DNA of 55,865 nt from an uncultured Thiocystis sp. (GTDB lineage Bacteria > Pseudomonadota > Gammaproteobacteria > Chromatiales > Chromatiaceae): positions 1-55,865 of the forward strand of contig NZ_CAIPNF010000217.1 in assembly GCF_903866365.1 (NCBI RefSeq), in the 5' to 3' direction. Below the pieces are notes generated by a model. That model was not told where the DNA came from, did not search any database, and saw nothing but the letters and a program-made list of their open reading frames with translations. Positions 1-6,756 of this stretch are shown here, piece by piece. The stretch's first letter is position 1; every line of letters begins with the position of its first letter. Position numbers and translations under genes: made by a program.

Positions 1-1
1 C

Positions 2-562
2 ATCTGGTACGAGATGCGGGTCAGCGATCCGGTCGCCTATCTCTTCCGCAACGCCAATCCGGACGCCTCGCTCCAGGCCAACGTGGCCAGTTCCACCATC
101 TCCACCCTGAGCAATCTGGAGATGGACAAGATGCTGGAGGACCGTCATCAACTGAGCCGGCGGGTGCGCGCCACCGTGTCGCCGCTCTCCGAGCTATGGG
201 GCTATCAACTGGGCTCGGTCTACATCCGTAAAGTTGCCTTCACCGATCGGCAGATGGTCGACAACATCACCGAGAAGGTCGTCAAGCGTCTGGTGCAGGT
301 CACCAGCGCCATGAAGCAGGACGGCGAAAACCGGGTCGGTCTGATCAAGAGCGAAACCGCCTTCAACGTCTCGCAACAGATGGCGGAGGCCGCCGCGACC
401 CGTCCCGCGATCGTCGGCGAGGCGCTCAACGCCATTGCCCAACAGGATCCCGAGGTGCTGGATGCGGTGATGGAGGTGATGGAGACCGAGCAGCTTATCC
501 ATTCGGGGGCGAAGGTCGAGATGCTGCCGGCGGGGGCGGAGTTGATGGTTCAGGTCGGTTAG
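2..562 (+). CDS. SPFH/band 7 domain protein, 3' part only
   Basis: The window opens inside this gene; 186 residues are readable in frame from base 2. An ATG at 14 lies inside the conserved domain and is not taken as the start. The visible part has the look of the second half of a stomatin/prohibitin-type (SPFH) domain, followed by a charged and Ala/Gln-rich helical stretch (about residues 95-155) and a short non-polar tail ending AELMVQVG. SPFH proteins form membrane-attached oligomers that organise membrane patches and often modulate membrane proteases. The N-terminal membrane anchor would be outside the window. The HAD gene follows after 54 bases. Family assignment is from overall sequence character and is moderately sure; the exact subfamily cannot be told. 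Confidence 0.7.
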   Translation: MWYEMRVSDPVAYLFRNANPDASLQANVASSTISTLSNLEMDKMLEDRHQLSRRVRATVSPLSELWGYQLGSVYIRKVAFTDRQMVDNITEKVVKRLVQVTSAMKQDGENRVGLIKSETAFNVSQQMAEAAATRPAIVGEALNAIAQQDPEVLDAVMEVMETEQLIHSGAKVEMLPAGAELMVQVG

Positions 563-616
563 ATCGTGCGTGGCGAGACAGGCGTTGCTCGTGAATGGAC
601 GCCGAACGCGGTGTCA

Positions 617-1252
617 ATGATCGTCTGCTTCGATTTCGACGGCACGCTGGTCGACAGCGTCGATGCCGCCTTCCATGCCTTCCAGCACGTCGGCCCGCAA
701 TTCGGTTGCGCGCCGCTGACCCGCGAGCGGCTCGACGAACTGCGCGGGCTGCATGTCCGCGAGGTGATCCGGGTGCTGGGCGTTCCCTTGCATCGGGTGC
801 CCCGACTCGCGAGCCGGATGCGCGGCGCGATGCGCGCGGAACTGCTGGAAACGCCGCCGATCGAAGGCATTGCCGGGGTGCTGGAGGAACTCTCCCGACG
901 CGGTTTCCGACTCGGCGTGCTGTCGTCGAACGCAAAATCCAGTGTGCTTGCCTATTGCGAGCGGCATGGTTTGGACGGGTTCGATTTCATCGTCGCGGGC
1001 ACCGGACTATTCGGCAAGGCCACCGCCTTGCGCGTTCTGCTCCGCCGGCAGGGGATTCAGCCGAAGGATTTGCTCTATGTCGGCGACGAACTGCGCGATC
1101 TGGAGGCCGCTCGCGCCGCCGGGGTCCGGTTCGCCGCGGTTGGATGGGGCTATACGTCGCTGGAGCGACTGGCCGCCGCCGGACCTGACATGCTCCTTCA
1201 GCGTCCTGGCGATTTGCTGGAACGACTTGTCGAGTCGGCCGAGGTTCCCTAA
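617..1252 (+). CDS. HAD-superfamily hydrolase, phosphoglycolate phosphatase-like
   Basis: A 211-residue soluble HAD phosphatase. Motif I, DFDGTLVDS, sits right at the N-terminus (nucleophile Asp in CFDFDGT), motif II is the Ser in GVLSSNAKS, the motif III Lys is probably in FGKATALR, and motif IV is VGDELRDLEAA. An open frame extends upstream to a GTG at 566, but the ATG at 617 is preferred because motif I then begins about five residues in, as in this family. The alpha-helical cap between motifs I and II fits a phosphoglycolate phosphatase/Gph-like class I cap. The substrate cannot be told from sequence; phosphoglycolate or another small phosphate ester is likely. No operon partner is evident. 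Confidence 0.8.
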   Translation: MIVCFDFDGTLVDSVDAAFHAFQHVGPQFGCAPLTRERLDELRGLHVREVIRVLGVPLHRVPRLASRMRGAMRAELLETPPIEGIAGVLEELSRRGFRLGVLSSNAKSSVLAYCERHGLDGFDFIVAGTGLFGKATALRVLLRRQGIQPKDLLYVGDELRDLEAARAAGVRFAAVGWGYTSLERLAAAGPDMLLQRPGDLLERLVESAEVP

Positions 1253-1288
1253 AATGCCATCATTCATTTGATCATTGATGGCATTCCG

Positions 1289-1537
1289 ATGATTCGGGTC
1301 CAGATCCAGTTCACCGAAGATCAGCTTCAGTCGCTCCGGTGCCATGCCGCACAGGAGCAGGTGTCGGTGTCCGCGCTCGTGCGGCAGGCCGTCGGCGAGT
1401 GGGAGCGCAACCAGGCAGGAAGCGGCGATGAGGCGAAGAGGCGGCGCGCGATCATGGCCGCCGGACGTTTTGCCTCGGGGACGCGCGACGGTTCCGCCCG
1501 GCATGACGACTATCTGGCCGAGAGCTATCGGGCGTGA
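1289..1537 (+). CDS. vapB: Ribbon-helix-helix antitoxin, VapB-like
   Basis: An 82-residue protein beginning MIRVQIQFTEDQLQSL, the N-terminal beta strand and helix of a ribbon-helix-helix (CopG/Arc) DNA-binding domain, with SVSALVRQAVGEW as the second helix. The C-terminal half is charged and likely disordered until it binds the toxin. An in-frame TTG at 1268 is possible, but the ATG at 1289 places the RHH strand at the N-terminus as is usual. The gene overlaps the PIN toxin by four bases (GTGA), the typical antitoxin-then-toxin arrangement with translational coupling. It should neutralise the toxin and repress the pair's own promoter. Confidence 0.8.
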   Translation: MIRVQIQFTEDQLQSLRCHAAQEQVSVSALVRQAVGEWERNQAGSGDEAKRRRAIMAAGRFASGTRDGSARHDDYLAESYRA

Positions 1538-1938
1538 TTTTCGTCGATACGTCGGCCCTCTACGCACTCCTCGACCGCGACGATCTGGCTCATGAACGGG
1601 CGCGGATCGCCTGGATCGACTGGTTGTCTGGCCGTCGTCCGCCACGCCTGGTGACCGGAAACTACATCCTCATGGAGTCTTGCGCGCTGGTTCAGGCGCG
1701 TCTGGGGATGGAGGCGTTGCGCGTGTTGATTGACGATCTTCTGCCGGTCATCGTGCTGGAGTGGGTCACGCCCGCGGATCATCAGGCTGCCATGCAGGCG
1801 CTCTTGACGGCTGAACGTCGTCGCTTGAGCCTGGTCGATTGCGTGAGCTTTCAACTTATGCGTCGGATCGGCATCAATCGCGCCTTTACCTTCGATGCCC
1901 ATTTCGCCGACATGGGATTCGAGGTGTTGCCAGGGTGA
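1534..1938 (+). CDS. vapC: PIN-domain ribonuclease toxin, VapC-like
   Basis: A 134-residue PIN domain. The acidic metal site is visible: Asp in IFVDTSALYALLD at the N-terminus, Glu in ILMESCALV, Asp in LSLVDCVSF and Asp in FTFDAHFADMGF near the end. VapC toxins are Mg2+-dependent endoribonucleases that usually cut tRNA or rRNA. Translation starts at a GTG overlapping the antitoxin stop codon. The segment YILMESCALVQARLG and the length match VapC proteins common in cyanobacteria and purple bacteria. All four acidic positions are present, so it should be active. Confidence 0.85.
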   Translation: MIFVDTSALYALLDRDDLAHERARIAWIDWLSGRRPPRLVTGNYILMESCALVQARLGMEALRVLIDDLLPVIVLEWVTPADHQAAMQALLTAERRRLSLVDCVSFQLMRRIGINRAFTFDAHFADMGFEVLPG

Positions 1939-2029
1939 GGCGCTCGACCGGCAAGATTCATGCGACGACCCGCCAACTCGAAAGGCCCGGCGGCTAAACA
2001 GATCGAATCCAGATGGAGAACCAACAACC

Positions 2030-3049
2030 TTGGACCAAAATCTCAAACCAGCCCCGCTCGCGGCGGTTCCCGACGCCACCTCCCCGACCGATCTGGCGGC
2101 CCGGTTCGCTGCCCTGCGCGAGCGGATCGCCCGGACCATCCTCGGTCAGCGCACCCTGATCGACCGGCTGCTGATCGCGCTGCTCGCCGATGGGCATCTG
2201 CTGGTGGAAGGCGCGCCGGGTCTGGCCAAGACCACGGCCATCAAGGATCTGGCGGCCGGACTGGAGGGCGATTTCCATCGTATCCAGTTCACCCCGGATC
2301 TGCTCCCGGCGGACCTCACCGGCACCGAGATCTATCGGCCGAACGATGGCAGTTTCCGCTTCGATCGCGGACCCATCTTTCACAATCTGCTGCTGGCCGA
2401 CGAGGTCAATCGCGCCCCGGCCAAGGTGCAGTCGGCCCTGCTGGAGGCGATGGGCGAGCGTCAGGTGACGGTCGGGCGCGAAACCTATCCGCTGCCACGC
2501 CTATTCCTGGTCATGGCGACCCAGAATCCGATCGAACAGGAGGGCACCTATCCGTTGCCGGAGGCGCAGCTTGACCGCTTCCTGATGCATGTGCGGGTCG
2601 ATTATCCGGACCTGGAGACGGAACGCGCGATCCTGCGGCTCAATCGCGACGAGGCGCGCGGCGAGCGGCCGGGCGGCCCCGACGTGGTGGTCAGTCAGGC
2701 CGAGGTCTTCGCCGCGCGGCAGGCCATTCTCGGGCTCTACATGGCGCCCGAGATCGAGAACTATCTGGTGCATCTGGTCATGGCGACCCGCAACCCCGGC
2801 GCCTATTCCAGGGATTTGGACGGTTGGCTGCGCTTCGGCGCCAGCCCGCGCGCGACCATCGCGCTGGATCGCTGTTCGCGCGCGCTGGCCTGGCTGAACG
2901 GTCGCGATTATGTCTCGCCCGAGGATGTCCAGGCGGTCGCGCCCGATATTCTGCGCCACCGGGTGCTGCTGTCCTATGAGTCCGAGGCGGAGGGGCGGCG
3001 GCCCGACGATTTCATTGCCGCGCTGCTGGCGCGGGTGCCGGCGCCTTAA
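2030..3049 (+). CDS. moxR: MoxR-family AAA+ ATPase
   Basis: A 339-residue MoxR AAA+ chaperone-like ATPase. Walker A is GAPGLAKT (from residue 61), Walker B/sensor region is LLADEVNRAP, and sensor 1 is MATQNPIEQEGTYPLPEAQLDRF, shown here as the classic MoxR signature in pieces: ATQNPIEQEG and PEAQLDRF. The frame is open further upstream, but a TTG at 2030 preceded by GGAG gives the usual MoxR length and begins just before the conserved region. MoxR proteins act with DUF58 and von Willebrand proteins in maturing or inserting envelope and metal complexes. Here moxR heads the Bat operon but is separated from DUF58 by two unrelated genes. Its stop overlaps the convergent Uma2 stop by four bases. 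Confidence 0.88.
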   Translation: MDQNLKPAPLAAVPDATSPTDLAARFAALRERIARTILGQRTLIDRLLIALLADGHLLVEGAPGLAKTTAIKDLAAGLEGDFHRIQFTPDLLPADLTGTEIYRPNDGSFRFDRGPIFHNLLLADEVNRAPAKVQSALLEAMGERQVTVGRETYPLPRLFLVMATQNPIEQEGTYPLPEAQLDRFLMHVRVDYPDLETERAILRLNRDEARGERPGGPDVVVSQAEVFAARQAILGLYMAPEIENYLVHLVMATRNPGAYSRDLDGWLRFGASPRATIALDRCSRALAWLNGRDYVSPEDVQAVAPDILRHRVLLSYESEAEGRRPDDFIAALLARVPAP

Positions 3050-3636
3050 GCGGCGTTTGGCGGGTCGAATTCGACCTTGTCGTACAGGTCGTCCAGGCGC
3101 AGCGCGCAGTCCAGGCTCGCGAGCGCGACACTGTCGTTCATGGCGGTAAACTCGGTCAGAACCCAGCGCTCGTTGGGTTCGCGGCTATACCGTTCGACAT
3201 GCACCCGCTGTTGCGACACGAGCAGGTACTCTTGCAGAGTCGGAATCCGTCGATAGAGGGCAAACTTGTCGCCACGGTCGTAGGCTTCCGTGGATGGCGA
3301 AAGCACCTCGGCGATCAGGCTGGGATTGAGCAGGACATCGCGGCGTCCATCGTCGAACCGGCGTTCGCCGCACAAGGCGACGAGATCCGGATAGGTGCCG
3401 GCATTGCCGGCGGGGATACGGACCTTCAGATCGCTGGCATAGACGCGGCAGGGACGCCCTTTCATCTGGAAGCTGATCTCGCGCACCAGATTGCAGACGA
3501 TCTGATTGTGGTTCTCGCTCGCGCCGGCCATCGCGAAGACCTCGCCGTCGAGGTATTCGGAACGGGAGTCGAGCGCGTCGCGCTCCGCCGCAAGCCAATC
3601 CTCGAACGTCGGTCTCGGCTTGGGTTGCAGTGACAT
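3046..3636 (-). CDS. Uma2 family (DUF820) restriction-endonuclease-fold protein
   Basis: A 196-residue Uma2 protein. It begins with the family's usual opening (FEDWLAAER, then SEYLDGEVFAMAGAS) and keeps the PD-(D/E)XK-like core: Asp in GTYPDLVALCG and Glu in LIAEVLSPSTEAYDRGDKF, followed by YRRIPTLQEYLLV. Uma2 genes are greatly expanded in cyanobacteria and some purple bacteria; their cellular role is not settled, and nuclease activity is predicted from the fold. The gene lies antisense between moxR and the rest of the bat operon and is divergent from the DUF29 gene (118 bases between starts), which suggests the two arrived as a unit. Confidence 0.88.
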   Translation of the reverse strand: MSLQPKPRPTFEDWLAAERDALDSRSEYLDGEVFAMAGASENHNQIVCNLVREISFQMKGRPCRVYASDLKVRIPAGNAGTYPDLVALCGERRFDDGRRDVLLNPSLIAEVLSPSTEAYDRGDKFALYRRIPTLQEYLLVSQQRVHVERYSREPNERWVLTEFTAMNDSVALASLDCALRLDDLYDKVEFDPPNAA

Positions 3637-3754
3637 CGAGGCGTCTCCGTTGGGTTGCGATCACGCAATGATAGGCTTGTTCGTGAATGTTGGTTGTCCC
3701 GGAGTTTTTCACTGTCGATCCGAGGCAATCTCCAAATTCTTCCAGGTAAACGAA

Positions 3755-4237
3755 ATGACCGAACTCAGCACACTCTATCAAACCGATTATTCCACCTGGG
3801 CAACCCGGAATGCCGAGCTGCTGCGCGCCGGGCGCTACGCGGAACTGGATGTCGAGCATCTGCTGGAAGAACTGAGCGATATGAGCAAAAGCGATCAGCA
3901 CGAACTGGAAAACCGGCTGACCATCCTGCTCGCGCATCTGTTGAAATGGGAATATCAACTCCAGACCCTGTCCGAGCGCTGGCGCGAATTCGATGGCCGC
4001 AGTTGGCGCGCCACCATCATCGAGCAGCGCAACCGCGTGACAAAGCATTTGAAAAAATCGCCCGGTCTCAAGTCATTGCTGGCCGAAACCATCGCCGAGG
4101 CCTATATCGATGCCGTTCAATTGGCCAGCGACGAAACCGGCCTGCCGCCGGAGACCTTTCCGGCCGATTGCCCCTATCTTGCCAATCAGCTGCTCGATAA
4201 CCGCTTTTATCCCGCACCCGACACACAGGACCACTGA
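3755..4237 (+). CDS. DUF29 family protein
   Basis: A 160-residue DUF29 protein. Recognisable blocks are LYQTDYSTWATRNAELLRAGRY near the start (seen as YQTDYSTWA and LLRAGRYAELD), VEHLLEELSDMSKSDQHELENRLTILLAHLLKW in the middle (seen as LLEELSDM and RLTILLAHLLKW), and ETFPADCPYLANQLLDNRFYP-like ending (FPADCPY). DUF29 has no known function; it is a small all-helical family, abundant in the same genomes as Uma2. The ATG at 3755 is chosen because it starts at the conserved N-terminus; the open frame upstream is antisense to Uma2. DUF58 follows after 15 bases, so it is probably co-transcribed with the bat genes. Confidence 0.85.
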   Translation: MTELSTLYQTDYSTWATRNAELLRAGRYAELDVEHLLEELSDMSKSDQHELENRLTILLAHLLKWEYQLQTLSERWREFDGRSWRATIIEQRNRVTKHLKKSPGLKSLLAETIAEAYIDAVQLASDETGLPPETFPADCPYLANQLLDNRFYPAPDTQDH

Positions 4238-4252
4238 TCCTCCACTGCCTTC

Positions 4253-5236
4253 ATGATGACTGTCATTCCACGCCAGACCGCCGCGACCGCCGGCCTCCGT
4301 CCCGATCTCAAGGAGCTGATCGCCCTACGCGGACAGGCGCGGCGGCTCGATCTTGCGCCGCGCGGGCGGGTGCTCGCGACCCGTAGCGGCGGCCATCTCT
4401 CGCGCTTTCGCGGACGTGGCATGGAGTTCGACGAATCGCGCGTCTATCAACCGGGCGACGATCCGCGCAACATGGACTGGCGGGTGACGGCCCGCGCCGG
4501 TACGCCCCACGTCAAGCTGTTTCGGGAAGAGCGTGAGCGCCCGGTCTGGCTGCTGGTGGATCAGGGCGTGTCCATGCGCTTCGGTACCCGCGTCGCCTTC
4601 AAGTCCGTGATTGCGGCGCAGGCGGCGGCGCTGCTCGGCTGGGCGGCGGTCGACCGGGGCGATCGGGTCGGCGGGCTGGTGTTCGACGAAACCCGCCATC
4701 TGGAACGCCGGCCCGCAGCTCGTGGGGCCGGGCTGCTCCCGCTGCTCGATCGGCTGACCGCAGCTCCAGGCGAGCCTGGCGGGAACGGTCATGGTTCCAT
4801 CGTCGCGGCCGCCGAACATCTGACCCGTCTGATTCGCCCCGGCAGTCTGGTGGCGGTCATCAGCGATTTCGCGGACATCCGGCTTGAGCACAGTGGCTGG
4901 CTCGCGCAACTGGCGGCCGGCAGCGAACTGCTGCTGATTCTGGTGCATGACGCGCTGGAATCCGAAGCGCCGCCGCCCGGACGCTACCCGGTGGCGGACG
5001 GCGCGCGGCAGGCCCCGCTCGCCGAGGCGCGAACCGGCATCCTGGATCTGACCAGCGCACGCCTGCGGGACGCCTATCGGGGACATTTCCAACGTCGCTT
5101 GGAGACCTTGCAGCGACTGGCGCAACGCGACCGCGCCCATCTGCTGCGGTTGGCGACCCATGAACCAGTGGGACCGGCGCTAGCGCGCGGACTGGGCGCG
5201 CGGTTTGGCGCTGGCGTGGCGGGTGCGCCGCGATGA
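4253..5236 (+). CDS. DUF58 domain protein of the MoxR/Bat operon
   Basis: A 327-residue DUF58 protein, a von Willebrand-like family found next to MoxR. The hallmark block is FRGRGMEFDESRVYQPGDD followed by RNMDWRVTARAG and HVKLFREERERPVWLLVD. The metal-site motif that would be DxSxS in von Willebrand domains reads DQGVS here, so the second position is Gly rather than Ser. No membrane segment is seen, unlike longer DUF58 proteins. Two adjacent ATG codons (4253 and 4256) could start it. It overlaps the DUF4381 gene by four bases (ATGA), so the downstream genes are translationally coupled. It probably works with MoxR in a chaperone-like complex at the membrane; the substrate is unknown. Confidence 0.88.
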   Translation: MMTVIPRQTAATAGLRPDLKELIALRGQARRLDLAPRGRVLATRSGGHLSRFRGRGMEFDESRVYQPGDDPRNMDWRVTARAGTPHVKLFREERERPVWLLVDQGVSMRFGTRVAFKSVIAAQAAALLGWAAVDRGDRVGGLVFDETRHLERRPAARGAGLLPLLDRLTAAPGEPGGNGHGSIVAAAEHLTRLIRPGSLVAVISDFADIRLEHSGWLAQLAAGSELLLILVHDALESEAPPPGRYPVADGARQAPLAEARTGILDLTSARLRDAYRGHFQRRLETLQRLAQRDRAHLLRLATHEPVGPALARGLGARFGAGVAGAPR

Positions 5237-5727
5237 ACCCCGATCCGCTGTCCGATCTGCGCGACTGGCATCTGCCCGACCCGGTGTCCTGGTGGCCGCC
5301 CGCGCCCGGCTGGTGGCTGCTGGCTGGGCTGATTCTGGTGGGCCTGTGGCTCGCGATCCGTGGTTGGCGTCGCTGGGATCGACAGGGCGCGAGCACGCGC
5401 GCCGCGCTTCGGCAACTCGACGCTCTCGGGAAGGCGCTGGCGACCGACGGCGATCGACGCCGGTTTGTCGCGGGCGTCTCTCAACTGCTGCGCCGTCTGG
5501 CGCTGGTCCGGTATCCGCGCGAGCAGGTCGCCGGGCTCAGCGGAGCTGCCTGGCTGGCCTTTCTGGACGCCACCGGGGGCGGGGGCGGTTTTACGCAGGG
5601 CGCGGGTCGGGTGCTCGCGGAGTCGGCCTATCGCCCGGACGCCGACGCCGAGCGGGACGTCGGTCCCGAACCACTCAGCAGGCTGGCCGCCGACTGGATT
5701 CACGCTCACCGGAAACCTCGCCCATGA
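5233..5727 (+). CDS. DUF4381 domain membrane protein of the Bat operon
   Basis: A 164-residue protein starting with MNPDPLSDLRDWHLPDPVSWWPPAPGWW-type sequence (seen as LRDWHLPDPVSWWPPAPG), which is the DUF4381 signature, followed by one transmembrane helix (WLLAGLILVGLWLAIRGW) and a cytoplasmic helical domain with ALRQLDALGKAL and FVAGVSQLLRRLALVRYPRE. The family occurs only in moxR-bat type operons, between DUF58 and BatA, and is thought to help assemble the complex. It overlaps both neighbours by four bases, a tight operon. Function beyond this is unknown. Confidence 0.85.
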   Translation: MNPDPLSDLRDWHLPDPVSWWPPAPGWWLLAGLILVGLWLAIRGWRRWDRQGASTRAALRQLDALGKALATDGDRRRFVAGVSQLLRRLALVRYPREQVAGLSGAAWLAFLDATGGGGGFTQGAGRVLAESAYRPDADAERDVGPEPLSRLAADWIHAHRKPRP

Positions 5728-6707
5728 TCACACTGGACTGGCCCTGGGTGCTGCTCGCGCTGCCGCTGCCGTTCCTGGCGACCCTGCTCCCGCGCGCCCG
5801 CTCTCGGGTCGGGGCGGCGCTGCGGCTGCCGTTCTATGCCGAACTGCCGGCGGTGACGGTCGCACGGTCGCCGGGCGCGTCCTGGCCGCGTCTGCTGCTG
5901 GCCGTGCTCGCCTGGACCCTGCTCGTGCTGGCCGCCGCGCGTCCGCAGTGGATCGGCGAACCCATCGGTCTGCCGGTCGCCGGACGGGATCTGATGCTGG
6001 CGCTGGACATCTCCGGCAGCATGGAACAGGAAGACTATGAACTCAATGGTCGCGCGGTCACCCGGCTGGCGGCGGTGCAGGCGGTGGCGACCGATTTTGT
6101 GAAGCGGCGAGACCAGGACCGGCTCGGGCTCATCCTGTTCGGGACTCAGGCGTATCTTCAGACGCCGCTGACCTTCGATGGGGCTACGGTCGCCACCCTG
6201 CTGAACGAGGCGGTGGTCGGCCTGGCCGGGCGCGAGACCGCCATCGGCGACGCCATCGCGGTGGCGGTCAAGCGGCTGCGCGAACAGCCCGAGGGTCAGC
6301 GGGTGCTGGTGCTGTTGACCGACGGCCAGAATACCGCCGGCACGCTCGATCCGCTGGCCGCCGCGAAGCTCGCGGCGCAGGCTGGCGTGCGCATCCATAC
6401 CATCGGCATTGGCGGCGGCGAGATGGGGATTCGGACACCCTTCGGGATCCGCCTGATGCGCCAGGGCAGCGACTACGATCCAGCCACGCTTAAGCAGATC
6501 GCCGAGATCACCGGCGGGCGGTTTTTTTCGGCGACCAATCGCGAGGAACTGGAGACGGTGTACGCGGAACTGGACCGACTGGAACCCAATGAGCGCGACG
6601 AACGGACCTTTCGACCCCAGCGCGCGCTGTTCGTCTGGCCGGCCGCCGCCGCCCTGTTTCTGACGGTCGGGCTGGCGGTTGGGTCCGCTCGGCGTGGGCG
6701 CGTTTAG
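5724..6707 (+). CDS. batA: BatA-type von Willebrand factor A membrane protein
   Basis: A 327-residue BatA. The order is an N-terminal hydrophobic segment (WPWVLLALPLPFLATLL), a second membrane helix (LLLAVLAWTLLVLAAARP), a vWA domain with an intact metal-ion site (DISGS, then T in QTPLTFDG and D in LLTDGQNTAG), and a C-terminal membrane helix (LFVWPAAAALFLTVGLAVG). The vWA domain should face the periplasm. Its start overlaps the preceding stop (ATGA at 5724). Bat proteins were named for aerotolerance in Bacteroides; in proteobacteria the role is linked to envelope stress and is not well defined. An upstream open extension into DUF4381 is rejected because BatA homology begins at this ATG. Confidence 0.9.
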   Translation: MITLDWPWVLLALPLPFLATLLPRARSRVGAALRLPFYAELPAVTVARSPGASWPRLLLAVLAWTLLVLAAARPQWIGEPIGLPVAGRDLMLALDISGSMEQEDYELNGRAVTRLAAVQAVATDFVKRRDQDRLGLILFGTQAYLQTPLTFDGATVATLLNEAVVGLAGRETAIGDAIAVAVKRLREQPEGQRVLVLLTDGQNTAGTLDPLAAAKLAAQAGVRIHTIGIGGGEMGIRTPFGIRLMRQGSDYDPATLKQIAEITGGRFFSATNREELETVYAELDRLEPNERDERTFRPQRALFVWPAAAALFLTVGLAVGSARRGRV

Positions 6708-6756
6708 CGCCTGATCCCAGGAGCCCAACGCGAACACCTCCACTGACGACGACAAA

